A DNA stretch of 64,000 bases from Pseudomonas sp. R37(2017) (GCF_002113375.1 NZ_NEHO01000009.1:124001-188000); one strand, 5' to 3'; positions 1 through 9,595 are shown, counted from the first letter of the stretch. Numbers and translations are program-made. Notes: a model not told the origin generated them from the letters alone.

Positions 1-465
1 TTTCTCCAGGATCTGCCGGCTATCGGTCTGCTGGTCAACGACCGTTTGATCGGCATCGCCCTGATCGCACCGCCGCAACGTCGCCTCGGGGTCACCGAAA
101 GTTGGGCCTGGCGCTTGCGCATGGTGCTCAGTACGGGGTTTCGCTGCACCCGTCGCTACCTTGAATATCACGCCGCCGTGGAGGCCTGCGTGCCGAACGA
201 TTCGGTGCATTTGTTGCCGTTGCTGGGGGTTCATCCGCAGTTCCAGGGCAAGCATTTCGGCGAACAACTGCTGCAAGCCGTGCACAACTGGTGCGCGGTG
301 GATGAACATTCACAGGGCGTGATCCTCGACACCGGGAATCCGCGTTATCTGGAGTTCTACAAGCGTCAGGGCTATGAGGAAATCGGTGAAGTTGCCATAG
401 GACCGATTCGCGAACACGTGTTTTTCCACCCCAATCCCCAGGTGTTACATACGGCAACGGCTTGA
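1..465 (+). CDS. GNAT-family N-acetyltransferase, 5' end outside the window
   Basis: The reading frame is open from base 1 and ends at a TGA at 463-465, so only the C-terminal ~154 residues are present and the true start lies to the left. The stretch LLPLLGVHPQFQGKHFGEQL is the classic GNAT motif A (V-x-P-x-x-x-x-x-G-x-G/x-x-L), which binds the acetyl-CoA pyrophosphate. It is followed by LDTGNPRYLEFYKRQGY, the typical end of the fold where the N-x-x-x-x-x-F-Y-x-x-x-G-F/Y motif sits. The substrate cannot be told from sequence. The gene precedes tamA by about 78 bp and has no evident functional link to it. Confidence 0.85.
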   Translation, partial: FLQDLPAIGLLVNDRLIGIALIAPPQRRLGVTESWAWRLRMVLSTGFRCTRRYLEYHAAVEACVPNDSVHLLPLLGVHPQFQGKHFGEQLLQAVHNWCAVDEHSQGVILDTGNPRYLEFYKRQGYEEIGEVAIGPIREHVFFHPNPQVLHTATA

Positions 466-543
466 GCGGCGAACTTTCTTTCCATGTCAGGCTCTATCAC
501 GCGTCCATGTTCATGATCGATGCTCGTGATAGCATCCGCGCCT

Positions 544-2271
544 ATGAAGTTTCCAGGAAGAATTACCAGCGGCGTGCTGATGCTGATCACCAGCTGCACG
601 GCGCTGGCTCAAAGTGAATTGGATGTACGGATCAAACCGTCCAATGATGAGCTCAAGGCCAATATAGAGGGCTATATCGGCAGCCTCGGCGATCGCGACG
701 AGCAGGCGTTGCTGCGCTTCAGCCGTGGCGCTGAAGAGCAGGCGCGCAAGGCTGCACAGGCCTTGGGCTATTACCAACCGCACATCGACAGCGAAGTGAA
801 AGGGGGCGAGAAGCCGCGCCTGGTGCTCACGGTCGACCCTGGCGAGCCGGTGCATCTGCGCAACGTCACGGTGCGTATCGACGGTCCGGCCGCCTCCCTC
901 AAAGCCTTTCGGGTTCCCAAAAGCGATGTGCTCAAGCCCGGTGCGGTGCTCAATCATGGCCATTACGAAGATGCCAAGCGCCTGATTCAGAATCAGGCTT
1001 CGCGCTATGGCTTTTTCAGCGGCCGCTTCACCCGTTCAAAACTGTCGGTCGACCCGCGGGCCGGCGTCGCCGATATCGAGCTGATCTATGAAAGTGGTCC
1101 GCGCTATACCTTGGGCAAGGTCAGTTTCGAGGGTGATACACCGTTCGATGACGAGTTGCTGCAACGCATGGTGCCCTTCAAGACCGGTACGCCCTATGAC
1201 TCGGAACTGATCGCCGAGCTCAATCAGAACCTGCAATCGAGCGGCTATTTCGAAGGCGTGCGGGTGGACGCGGCGCCAACGGCCTCGAAGGAAGACGTGA
1301 TCCCGGTGGACGTCAAGCTCGAAACCCGCAAGCCGCGGACCATGGGGCTCGGCCTGGGCTTTTCCACCGACGTGGGGCCACGGGCCAAGGCCAACTGGAC
1401 CCGGCACTGGGTCAACGCCCAAGGGCACAGTTACGGCTGGGAGGCCGAAGTCTCGGCGCCGCGGCAAAACGTCGGGCTGTTCTACGACATTCCGCTGGAC
1501 CCACCTCTGACCGACAAACTGCGTTTTGCCGGTGGCTACCAGAATGAAGAAATCGCCGACAAGGATAGCCACAGCAAGCTGTTGACCCTCGGCCCCGAGT
1601 GGCACAGCAAGTTGCCCAGCGGTTGGCAACGGGTGGTATCGCTGAAGTGGCAGCGCGAGGATTACCAACTGGGCGACGACTCGGGACTCAGTACCTTGTT
1701 GATGCCTGGCGTGAGCTATGCGTACCTCAAAAGCGATAACCGCATCGACCCGCACAACGGCTATCGGCTGCAATTCGAATCCAAAGTGGCCAAGGAGGGT
1801 TTGGGCTCCGACAGCAACGTGCTCTACGGCACGGCACTGGTCAAAGGCTTGACCACGGTGTTCGACAAGCATCGTTTCCTCGGTCGGGTGCAGGTCGGCG
1901 GCAGTGCCACCAACGGCTTCAAATCGGTACCGCCATCGCTGCGCTTCTTCGCCGGTGGCGATCAGAGCGTGCGTGGCTACGACTATCAGAGCCTGTCCCC
2001 GGAAAACTCCGACGGCGATCGCATCGGTGGCCGCTACATGGTTGCCGCCAGCGCGGAGTATCAGTATTCCATCGCCGAAAAATGGCGGATCGCGACCTTC
2101 GTCGATCAGGGCAACTCCTTCAATACACTCGAACTGCCGAACCTCAAGACCGGGGTCGGTATCGGCGTGCGCTGGGTATCGCCGGTAGGACCGATCCGTC
2201 TCGACCTGGCCCATGCGCTGGACGACGATGGCGGTATTCGACTGCACTTTTCCATGGGGCCTGAGCTGTGA
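544..2271 (+). CDS. tamA: TamA, outer-membrane POTRA/beta-barrel assembly factor
   Basis: 575-residue Omp85-family protein. I chose the ATG at 544 rather than 520 because it gives a normal signal peptide (MKFPGRITSGVLMLITSCTALAQ, cleaved near residue 22). Residues ~25-260 read as three POTRA domains (for example LGKVSFEGDTPFDDELLQ and the following SGYFEGVRV). Residues ~270-575 form a barrel with the family pattern FFAGGDQSVRGYDYQSLSP (conserved RGY) and a terminal strand ending HFSMGPEL. TamA works with inner-membrane TamB to insert certain outer-membrane proteins and probably to support lipid traffic. The stop overlaps the tamB start, as expected for a coupled pair. Confidence 0.93.
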   Translation: MKFPGRITSGVLMLITSCTALAQSELDVRIKPSNDELKANIEGYIGSLGDRDEQALLRFSRGAEEQARKAAQALGYYQPHIDSEVKGGEKPRLVLTVDPGEPVHLRNVTVRIDGPAASLKAFRVPKSDVLKPGAVLNHGHYEDAKRLIQNQASRYGFFSGRFTRSKLSVDPRAGVADIELIYESGPRYTLGKVSFEGDTPFDDELLQRMVPFKTGTPYDSELIAELNQNLQSSGYFEGVRVDAAPTASKEDVIPVDVKLETRKPRTMGLGLGFSTDVGPRAKANWTRHWVNAQGHSYGWEAEVSAPRQNVGLFYDIPLDPPLTDKLRFAGGYQNEEIADKDSHSKLLTLGPEWHSKLPSGWQRVVSLKWQREDYQLGDDSGLSTLLMPGVSYAYLKSDNRIDPHNGYRLQFESKVAKEGLGSDSNVLYGTALVKGLTTVFDKHRFLGRVQVGGSATNGFKSVPPSLRFFAGGDQSVRGYDYQSLSPENSDGDRIGGRYMVAASAEYQYSIAEKWRIATFVDQGNSFNTLELPNLKTGVGIGVRWVSPVGPIRLDLAHALDDDGGIRLHFSMGPEL

Positions 2272-5200
2272 AGCGTGGTGTGAAGGTAACGCTGCTGGCG
2301 ATAGCGGCACTGTCGATGCTGGTTGTTCTGACGCTGGCCACGGCGTTGGGTACCGCGGCGGGCAGCCGCTGGGTGTTGGGCTTCGTCCCGGGCTTGATCC
2401 TGGACAACTTCCAGGGCCGCCTGGGCGGGCAGTGGAGCGCCGACCGGGTGTTGTGGCAGCAGGACAACAACCAGGTTGAACTGAGCCAGGTGATTTTCGC
2501 CTGGTCGCCGTCGTGCCTGACCCGCATGACCTTGTGCATCGAGCAATTGCAGGCCGACCAGGTCAGCCTGACATTCCCCCCGGGCACAGAGGAGCCAGGC
2601 AGTGACCCGATTACGCTCCCGGATCTGAAATTGCCGTTGGCCATCGAATTGGGCGCGATCAAGGTCGGCAGCCTGTTGTTCAATGGCAGTGAAGAACTCA
2701 AGGGCCTGCAACTGGCGGCGCACTGGACCACGGCCGGTTTGAAGATCGACTCGGTGTCACTGCAGCGCGATGACTTGAGCCTGAACCTGTCCGGCCTGCT
2801 GCAACCCTCCGGCAACTGGCCCCTCAGCGCCTCCGGCAGTTTGACCCTGTTGTCCACGCCCGATCCCCTCGCACTGGCGTTGAAGATCGACGGTGACCTG
2901 CTCAAAACCCTGAACCTGAAAGCCGACAGCAGCGGTTACCTCAACGGGCAACTGAGTGGCGAACTGCAACCTTTGGTGGAAAACCTGCCGGCCAAGGTGC
3001 GAATCACCGCTGATGGCTTCAAGCCCAGTGCCAATCTGCCAGATACCCTGCAACTCAATCAGCTTGAACTCACGGGCGCGGGCGACCTGAAAAACGGTTA
3101 TGCCATTCAAGGCAACGCTACATTGCCTGCCGAGCAAGGCCCGATCGCCCTGGCGCTGCAAGGCAAGGTCGACGCCAGCGGCGCGCAGATCGCCGCGCTG
3201 GACCTGACCGCCAGCGACAAGCAAAGCCTTAAACTCAGCGGACAGCTGGATTGGAGCAAGGGCCTGAGTGCCGAGGCGAAGATCGACTGGCTGGACTTCC
3301 CGTGGCACCGCCTCTATCCACTGATCGACGAGCCGCAAGTCGTACTTCGCACGCTCACCGGTGAAGTCTCCTACACCGACGGCAAGTACCTCGGTCATTT
3401 TGACGCGGCGGCGGATGGTCCGGCCGGCGCTTTCACCCTGGCCAGCCCGTTCGCGGGCGACCTGACGAAAATCTACCTGCAACAGATTCAACTCCAGGCC
3501 GGGCAGGGCAAGGCCGAAGGGCACCTGAACCTGCAGTTCGCCGACGGCATTGCCTGGGACACCGCGCTGGATCTGTCGGCGATCAACCCGGCGTACTGGG
3601 TCGCGGAGTTGCCGGGCACCCTGGCCGGGCCGTTGCGCAGCCAGGGCGAAATGAAAAACGAAGTGCTCAGCCTCAATGCCGATCTGGACCTCAAGGGCAA
3701 ACTGCGCGGCCAACCGGCGGTGTTCCAGGCCAAGGCCGATGGCCGTGGCGAGCAATGGAACCTCAACACCCTGCAAGTTCGCCTGGGCGACAACAGCATC
3801 AGTGGCAAAGGCAGCCTGCAACAGAAACTCGCCGGCCAGATCGATCTCAAGCTGCCGCGCCTGGCGCAACTCTGGCCAGAGCTGCGCGGCCAACTCATTG
3901 GTCGCGTGGATGTCGCCGGCACACTCAAGGCGCCCCAAGGCAAGCTTGATTTGCAAGGCTCGCAACTGGCTTTCCAGGACAATCGCCTGCAAAGCCTGAA
4001 CCTGGACGCCACGCTGGACAGTGCGCAACGGGCGAAAGTCGACCTCAAGGGCAGCGGCATCCAGGCCGGTGACACTTCGCTGGGAACACTGACCGCCAGC
4101 GGCCAGGGCGACATCAGGAGCCAGAAACTGAACCTCGATCTGCAAGGGCCGAAGCTGAAACTGGCGCTGGGCCTGGACGGTATGCTGGACAAAGGCAATT
4201 GGCGCGGACGTCTGGCCAGCGGTGATATCCAGGCCGGTGGTCAGGACTGGAGGCTGCAAGGGCCGGCGAAACTCGAACGCCTGGCGGATGGCAAGATCAA
4301 CTTTGGCGCCCATTGCTGGGTGTCCGGCCCGGCCAGCCTGTGCGGTGAAGACTCGCGCCTGATGCCCGAACCCAAGCTGCGTTATCACCTCAAACAATTC
4401 CCGATCGACAGCCTCGCGCAGTGGTTGCCGAAGGATTTCGCCTGGCAGGGCCGGCTCAATGCCGACCTGCAACTGGACTTGCCGGCCAGTGGTCCGAACG
4501 GCCAGATCAGCGTCGATGCCGGTGGCGGTATCTTGCGTATCAAGGAAAAGGACCAGTGGCTGGACTTCCCGTACCAGACCCTGAAACTCACCAGCAAACT
4601 CACGCCCAAGCGCATCGACAGCGAACTCGATTTCGCCGGCGGCAAACTCGGTGAGCTGATGGTGCAGGCGCAGCTCAATCCGTTGCCGAAGAACAAACCG
4701 TTGAGCGGCTCGTTCCGCTTGAGCGGGCTGGATTTGTCGGTGGCGCGGCCGTTCGTGCCGATGGTCGAGAAGCTGGCCGGGCGCCTGAATGGCAGTGGCA
4801 CCCTTTCCGGCGGGCTGCTGGCGCCGCAGATCAATGGCAGTCTGCAACTGAGTGACGGCGTGGTTGCCGGGTCTGAATTGCCGATGGAGCTGCAAAACCT
4901 GCACGTCCAGGCGCTCATCGCGGGTGAAAGCGTGCATCTGAACGGCGGCTGGAACAGCGGCAAGGCCGGGCAGGGGAGCTTGAACGGCAACATCGCCTGG
5001 GGGCAGGCGCTGGTGGTGGACCTGGCACTCAAGGGCTCACAGTTGCCGGTTACCGTCGAGCCTTACGCCAAGCTGGAAGTTGCACCGGACTTGAAAATCT
5101 CGATGCAGGGCGACGAGTTGGCCATCGCCGGCAAAGTGCTGGTGCCCAAGGGCGAAATCACCATTCGCGAGTTGCCGCCGTCGACGGTCAAGGTCTCCGA

Positions 5201-5939
5201 TGACACGGTGATCGTCGGTCAGCAGACCGAGGAGGGCAAGCCGCCGCTGGCGATGAAGATGAACATCGAAGTGCTGGTTGGCGAGGACAAGCTGAGCTTT
5301 GCCGGATTTGGCCTGACCGCGAATGTGCAGGGCCATGTGCACATCGGCGACAACATGGACACCCGCGGCGAGCTGTGGCTCAACGATGGCCGATACCGCG
5401 CCTACGGCCAGCGGCTTTCGGTGCGCCGGGCTCGTTTGCTGTTTGCAGGTCCCATCGATCAGCCGTACCTGGACATCGAAGCCATCCGCAAGACCGACGA
5501 CATCATCGCCGGCATTCGCCTCAGTGGCAGCGCCGAGCAGCCGACCACGCAGATCTTCTCGGAACCTGCCATGAGCCAGGAGCAGGCGCTGTCCTATCTG
5601 GTGCTCGGACGTCCGCTGAGCAGCAATGGCGAAGACAACAACATGCTCGCCCAGGCGGCCCTCGGTCTGGGCTTGATGGGCAGTTCCGGGGTCACCAGCG
5701 GCATCGCCAGGAACCTGGGCATCCAGGACTTCCAGCTCGACACCCAGGGCAGTGGCGACTCCACCAGTGTGGTGGCCAGCGGCAACCTTTCCGAGAAGCT
5801 CAGCCTGCGCTATGGCGTCGGCGTGTTCGAACCGGCCAACACCATTGCCTTGCGCTACAAGCTGAGTAAAAAGGTCTACCTCGAAGCCGCCGGCGGCGTG
5901 GCCAGCTCGCTGGACATCTTCTACAAGCGGGATTTCTAA
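2268..5939 (+). CDS. tamB: TamB, inner-membrane-anchored translocation and assembly protein (DUF490)
   Basis: 1223-residue protein starting at a GTG that overlaps the tamA stop (GTGA, 4 bp), so translation is probably coupled. It has one N-terminal membrane anchor (about residues 5-30, LLAIAALSMLVVLTLATALG), then a very long region of alternating short beta strands rich in G, L, Q and D, as in TamB/YhdP-type hydrophobic-groove proteins. The last ~350 residues are the DUF490 domain (GELWLNDGRYRAYGQ, then FAGPIDQPYLDIEAIR, then LSYLVLGRPLS) that contacts the TamA POTRA region. The C-terminus ends YKRDF, the usual TamB ending. Length is normal for Pseudomonas. Confidence 0.93.
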   Translation: MKRGVKVTLLAIAALSMLVVLTLATALGTAAGSRWVLGFVPGLILDNFQGRLGGQWSADRVLWQQDNNQVELSQVIFAWSPSCLTRMTLCIEQLQADQVSLTFPPGTEEPGSDPITLPDLKLPLAIELGAIKVGSLLFNGSEELKGLQLAAHWTTAGLKIDSVSLQRDDLSLNLSGLLQPSGNWPLSASGSLTLLSTPDPLALALKIDGDLLKTLNLKADSSGYLNGQLSGELQPLVENLPAKVRITADGFKPSANLPDTLQLNQLELTGAGDLKNGYAIQGNATLPAEQGPIALALQGKVDASGAQIAALDLTASDKQSLKLSGQLDWSKGLSAEAKIDWLDFPWHRLYPLIDEPQVVLRTLTGEVSYTDGKYLGHFDAAADGPAGAFTLASPFAGDLTKIYLQQIQLQAGQGKAEGHLNLQFADGIAWDTALDLSAINPAYWVAELPGTLAGPLRSQGEMKNEVLSLNADLDLKGKLRGQPAVFQAKADGRGEQWNLNTLQVRLGDNSISGKGSLQQKLAGQIDLKLPRLAQLWPELRGQLIGRVDVAGTLKAPQGKLDLQGSQLAFQDNRLQSLNLDATLDSAQRAKVDLKGSGIQAGDTSLGTLTASGQGDIRSQKLNLDLQGPKLKLALGLDGMLDKGNWRGRLASGDIQAGGQDWRLQGPAKLERLADGKINFGAHCWVSGPASLCGEDSRLMPEPKLRYHLKQFPIDSLAQWLPKDFAWQGRLNADLQLDLPASGPNGQISVDAGGGILRIKEKDQWLDFPYQTLKLTSKLTPKRIDSELDFAGGKLGELMVQAQLNPLPKNKPLSGSFRLSGLDLSVARPFVPMVEKLAGRLNGSGTLSGGLLAPQINGSLQLSDGVVAGSELPMELQNLHVQALIAGESVHLNGGWNSGKAGQGSLNGNIAWGQALVVDLALKGSQLPVTVEPYAKLEVAPDLKISMQGDELAIAGKVLVPKGEITIRELPPSTVKVSDDTVIVGQQTEEGKPPLAMKMNIEVLVGEDKLSFAGFGLTANVQGHVHIGDNMDTRGELWLNDGRYRAYGQRLSVRRARLLFAGPIDQPYLDIEAIRKTDDIIAGIRLSGSAEQPTTQIFSEPAMSQEQALSYLVLGRPLSSNGEDNNMLAQAALGLGLMGSSGVTSGIARNLGIQDFQLDTQGSGDSTSVVASGNLSEKLSLRYGVGVFEPANTIALRYKLSKKVYLEAAGGVASSLDIFYKRDF

Positions 5940-5964
5940 GCCCCGTTCTCCCATCGGGTGCGGT

Positions 5965-6102
5965 CCCTGTGGCGAGGGGGCTTGCCCCCGTTGGGCCGCG
6001 AAGCGGCCCCAAAATCATCTTCCGGCAATTATCTGAAACTCTGCAAATCAGAAGCAGCGACTGCTTCGCAGCCGAACGGGGGCAAGCCCCCTCGCCACAG
6101 GG
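5965..6102. repeat. REPIN-like inverted REP pair, family I
   Basis: Two inverted copies of a REP element face each other: CCCTGTGGCGAG at 5965-5976 is matched by its reverse complement ending at 6102. Inside each arm lies the short hairpin GGGGGCTTGCCCCC. The element fills the gap between tamB and the MarR gene. Close relatives are at 9404-9543 and 63594-63687. Such pairs are mobilised in Pseudomonas by RAYT transposases encoded elsewhere; no RAYT gene is in this window. Confidence 0.85.
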
Positions 6103-6159
6103 CCTGATGAAAACCCGACACCATTGGTCAACTATTTGCAAAGCCAGCTAACTATTACG

Positions 6160-6214
6160 TTGACATTCGCTGCCTAGGCAGTAACATCTCGACATACATT
6201 CACTGCCTAGGCAG
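6160..6214 (+). promoter_or_regulatory. Sigma-70 promoter with two identical palindromic operators for the MarR-type regulator
   Basis: TTGACA at 6160-6165 and TAACAT at 6182-6187 are spaced by 16 bp. The spacer holds the perfect 12-bp palindrome CTGCCTAGGCAG (6170-6181). An identical copy lies at 6203-6214, so the centres are 33 bp apart (about three helical turns). The flanking ACATTC is also repeated, making a direct repeat of about 19 bp. The arrangement fits a dimeric repressor blocking its own promoter; the likely ligand is the MarR protein whose ATG is at 6230. Confidence 0.75.
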
Positions 6215-6229
6215 CTAATTGGTGGTCAG

Positions 6230-6703
6230 ATGAAGCATTTCTCTCCAGACGATTTCCACAATTGCCATCTCGGCCTGTTGCTCGGACGTGCCGCGCTGCT
6301 CAAGGACCGAATCCTCGACACCCGCATGGAACCCCACGGCATCACCGCCGCGCAGTTCAAGGTGCTGATCATCATGGCCCAGTACGGCGTCGATTCGCCG
6401 GGCGAGTTGTGCCGTCACCTGTCCCTGGACAGTGGCTCGATGACGCGCATGCTCGATCGTCTGGAACAGAAAGGTTTTCTCGCCCGGCAACGCTCCGAAG
6501 CGGATCGCCGGCAAGTGCAGCTTGTGCTCACGGAAGAAGGGCAGAAGCTCGCCGGGCTGTTGCCGCACATTGGCGCCGAAGCCATGAATGAACTGGCCGG
6601 TGCCATCACTCCGGAGGAATTGAAAACCCTGGAGTTGATCCTGAAGAAAATTTTGCTGGCAGCCGGTGACGCGATCACCCTGCTGCGGGTAGGTGACAAA
6701 TGA
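6230..6703 (+). CDS. MarR-family transcriptional regulator of the efflux operon
   Basis: 157 residues, the usual MarR size. The winged-helix region covers about residues 45-110: GELCRHLSLDSGSMTRMLDRLEQKGFLARQ is the recognition helix region, followed by SEADRRQVQLVLTEEG, the conserved D-R-R wing. Flanking helices (residues 1-40 and 115-150) would form the dimer interface. It is the first gene of a four-gene operon and overlaps the next gene by ATGA, so it very probably represses its own transcription and that of the pump, released by a phenolic or hydrophobic drug as with EmrR/MarR. Two palindromes in the promoter just upstream are the expected binding sites. Confidence 0.92.
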   Translation: MKHFSPDDFHNCHLGLLLGRAALLKDRILDTRMEPHGITAAQFKVLIIMAQYGVDSPGELCRHLSLDSGSMTRMLDRLEQKGFLARQRSEADRRQVQLVLTEEGQKLAGLLPHIGAEAMNELAGAITPEELKTLELILKKILLAAGDAITLLRVGDK

Positions 6704-8169
6704 GCGGTAACCCCTTGCGTACCGGACTGAGCCTGGTGCTGTTGGCCATGAGCGTCGCTGGTTGCGCCAGTTACAGCGGCCTGAAAACCGAAGGCGTCAA
6801 CCTCGACGCGAAGAGCCTGAAGGCAGGCCAATCCCTCAGTGGCGTGACCCTGTCGCCGGCGGCCTGGCCGAAAAGCGACTGGTGGAAAAGCCTCGGCGAC
6901 CCGCAACTCGACGGTCTGATCCGCGAGGCCCTGCGCGACAGCCCGGACATGCAAATTGCCGATGCCCGTGCCCATCAGGCCAGCGCCGCCGCTTCCGCCG
7001 CCGACGCCGCGCGCATGCCGACCCTGGATGCCAGTGCCGGTGTCAGTCGCTCGCGCCTGGCCCGGGATCAGGATCCTCAGGGGCAGGGCGACCACTACGC
7101 CACCGTGCGCAACATCAGCACCGGTTTCAATTACAACTTCGACCTGTGGGGCGGTCAGCGCGATGCCTGGGAAGCCGCCCTCGGCCAGGCCCGCGCTGCC
7201 GAAGTCGACCAGCAGGCCGCGCAACTGACGCTGGCGGCCGATGTCGCCCGTGCCTACAGCGATCTTGGCCAGGCACACATCGTCTACGACCTGTCCAGCG
7301 AAGACCTCAAGCGCACCCGGCAAATGCTCGACCTCAGCCAGCGCCGCCTGACTGCCGGGATCGACAGCCAGTACCAGTTCCAGCAGACCGAAAGCCTGGA
7401 AGCCACTTCCCAGGCCAACCTGATCGATGCACAGAAGCGCCTGAACAGCGCAAAGATCGCCCTCGCGGTGCTGCTCGGCAAAGGCCCGGATCGCGGCAAT
7501 GAAATTGCCCGGCCGAACATTCTTCAGCCGAGCGCGGTAGCGCTACCTTCGGTGCTGCCGGCCGAACTGCTCGGACGTCGCCCGGACCTGGTCGCTGCGC
7601 GCTGGCGGGTCGAGGCCGCGAGCAAAAGCATCGACGCCGGCAAGACCCGGTTCTATCCCAACTTGAACCTCAGCGCCGCCGCCGGTGCCGAATCCTTGTT
7701 GGGCGATGCGATGTTTGGTTCGGCCAGCCGTTTCTTCAGCATTGCACCGACGATCTCGGTGCCGATCTTCGATGGTGGCCGCCTGCGCGCCGACCTCGAT
7801 TCACGCGACGCCGATTACGACCTCGCCGTGGCGCAGTACAACAAAAGCCTGGTGAAGGCGCTGGGGGATGTCAGCGACAGCATCAACCAGCTGCGTGATA
7901 TCGGCCGGCAGATCGCCGCCCAGCAGCACGCCACCGACATCGCCCAGGATTCCTACAACACCGTGGTCCAGCGTTACGGTTCCGGCATCGGCAACTACCT
8001 GGACGTGCTCAGCATCGAGCAGCAATTGCTCCAGGCCCAGCGCCAGTTGGCCAACCTGAATGCCGAGCAGATCGACCTGTCGATCCAACTGATGCAGGCG
8101 CTGGGCGGCGGTTACCAGCCTGAGGCCGTTGCCTCGGCCAACGCCACGCCAGCCACGCTGACCCACTAA
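6700..8169 (+). CDS. Outer-membrane efflux lipoprotein, NodT/OprM type
   Basis: 489 residues. The N-terminus is a lipoprotein signal with lipobox VAGC (Cys about residue 23). The family hallmarks are present: WWKSLGDPQLDGLIREAL near the start, two repeats of the TolC/OEP fold, AELLGRRPDLVAARWRVEAASKSI in the middle, and GIGNYLDVLSIEQQLLQAQRQLANL near the C-terminus. It forms the trimeric exit duct of a tripartite pump. The start overlaps the MarR stop (ATGA), and emrA and emrB follow, so here the duct serves an MFS-type rather than an RND-type pump. Confidence 0.92.
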   Translation: MSGNPLRTGLSLVLLAMSVAGCASYSGLKTEGVNLDAKSLKAGQSLSGVTLSPAAWPKSDWWKSLGDPQLDGLIREALRDSPDMQIADARAHQASAAASAADAARMPTLDASAGVSRSRLARDQDPQGQGDHYATVRNISTGFNYNFDLWGGQRDAWEAALGQARAAEVDQQAAQLTLAADVARAYSDLGQAHIVYDLSSEDLKRTRQMLDLSQRRLTAGIDSQYQFQQTESLEATSQANLIDAQKRLNSAKIALAVLLGKGPDRGNEIARPNILQPSAVALPSVLPAELLGRRPDLVAARWRVEAASKSIDAGKTRFYPNLNLSAAAGAESLLGDAMFGSASRFFSIAPTISVPIFDGGRLRADLDSRDADYDLAVAQYNKSLVKALGDVSDSINQLRDIGRQIAAQQHATDIAQDSYNTVVQRYGSGIGNYLDVLSIEQQLLQAQRQLANLNAEQIDLSIQLMQALGGGYQPEAVASANATPATLTH

Positions 8170-8184
8170 TTCAAGGTATTTGTC

Positions 8185-9387
8185 ATGGCCACTGCCGATA
8201 CAACCCAATCCCCTGAAAACACTCAAGGCAATCCCAACCCGGGCAAGCGCAAATTCATGCTGCTGGTCCTCGCTGCCGCCGTCGTGCTCAGCGGCGCGGG
8301 CGTCTGGGCCTACCACGAGTTTTACGGTCGCTGGAGCGAAAGCACCGACGACGCCTATGTGAACGGCAACGTGGTGGAAATCACGCCGCTGGTCACCGGC
8401 ACCGTGGTCAGCATTGGCGCCGATGATGGCGATCTGGTCCAGGAAGGTCAGGTACTGGTGAGCTTCGATCCGAACGACGCCGAAATCGGCCTGCAAAACG
8501 CCCAGGCCAATCTGGCGCGTACCGTGCGTCAGGTACGCGGCTTGTACAGCGATGTGGATGGCATGAAGGCCCAGGTCAACGCGCAGAAAGCCGAAGTGCA
8601 AAAGGCCCAGGACAACTTCAGCCGGCGCAGGAACCTCGCCGCCGGCGGGGCGATTTCCCAGGAAGAACTGTCCCACGCCCGCGACGACCTGACCTCGGCG
8701 CAAAACGCCCTGGCCAACGCCGAGCAAAAGCTCAAGACCACCAGCGCACTGGTGGATGACACCGTGGTTTCATCGCATCCGGACGTGATGGCGGCCGCCG
8801 CGCAGCTGCGCCAGGCCTATCTGAACAACTCGCGCAGCGTGCTGATTGCACCGGTCACCGGTTACGTCGCCAAGCGCTCTGTACAACTGGGGCAGCGGGT
8901 ACAGCCGGGCACCGCGCTGATGGCGGTTATCCCGCTGGATCAGCTGTGGATCGACGCCAACTTCAAGGAAACCCAGTTGCGTGACATGCGCATCGGCCAA
9001 CCGGTGGAAATCGAGACTGACCTCTACGGCAGCAGCGTGAAATACAGCGGCACCATCGACAGCCTCGGCGCCGGGACCGGCAGTGCGTTTGCCCTGCTGC
9101 CGGCGCAGAACGCCACCGGTAACTGGATCAAGATCGTGCAGCGCGTGCCGGTGCGGGTCCGCATCAATGCCGAGGAACTGGCCAGACATCCGCTGCGGGT
9201 CGGCCTGTCGACCATTGTCGATGTGGACCTGCACGACCAGAGCGGGCCGGTGCTGGCGCAACAGCCGCCGCAGAAGGCGTCGTTCAGCACCAGCGTCTAC
9301 GACCGTCAGTTGGCCGAGGCCGACGCGATGATCACCCAACTGATCCACGACAACAGCGCCGCGGTCGGCAAAACCGCACAACGCTGA
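8185..9387 (+). CDS. emrA: EmrA-like periplasmic adaptor (HlyD family)
   Basis: 400 residues. A cytoplasmic N-terminal tail is followed by one membrane helix (about residues 28-48, FMLLVLAAAVVLSGAGVWAY), then STDDAYVNGNVVEITPLVTG, the EmrA/HlyD-type signature at the start of the lipoyl domain. Residues ~105-200 are a coiled-coil hairpin rich in A, Q, K and E. The second lipoyl half has APVTGYVAKRSVQLGQRVQPG, and WIDANFKETQL starts the beta-barrel domain. It bridges the EmrB transporter and the outer-membrane duct encoded immediately upstream. The gap to the preceding gene is 15 bp. Confidence 0.93.
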   Translation: MATADTTQSPENTQGNPNPGKRKFMLLVLAAAVVLSGAGVWAYHEFYGRWSESTDDAYVNGNVVEITPLVTGTVVSIGADDGDLVQEGQVLVSFDPNDAEIGLQNAQANLARTVRQVRGLYSDVDGMKAQVNAQKAEVQKAQDNFSRRRNLAAGGAISQEELSHARDDLTSAQNALANAEQKLKTTSALVDDTVVSSHPDVMAAAAQLRQAYLNNSRSVLIAPVTGYVAKRSVQLGQRVQPGTALMAVIPLDQLWIDANFKETQLRDMRIGQPVEIETDLYGSSVKYSGTIDSLGAGTGSAFALLPAQNATGNWIKIVQRVPVRVRINAEELARHPLRVGLSTIVDVDLHDQSGPVLAQQPPQKASFSTSVYDRQLAEADAMITQLIHDNSAAVGKTAQR

Positions 9388-9403
9388 TGTGCCATCACCT
9401 CGA

Positions 9404-9543
9404 CCCTGTGGGAGCTGTGGCGAGGGGGCTTGCCCCCGCTTGAGTGCGCAGCACTCACAAGATCTTCGATATATCGGAAATTTTGGGGCTGCTACGCAAC
9501 CCAACGGGGGCAAGCCCCCTCGCCACAGCCCGCTCCCACAGGG
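9404..9543. repeat. REPIN-like inverted REP pair, family I
   Basis: Inverted arms beginning CCCTGTGGGAGC and ending with the complementary GCTCCCACAGGG enclose two family-I cores with GGGGGCTTGCCCCC hairpins. The element sits inside the efflux operon between emrA and emrB, so transcripts reading through would carry two strong hairpins ahead of emrB. Confidence 0.85.
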
Positions 9544-9595
9544 TTAGCTGCGTCTGTAACGGGCGCGGCGCCAGACCCGTTTCAAAGGATTCGCG

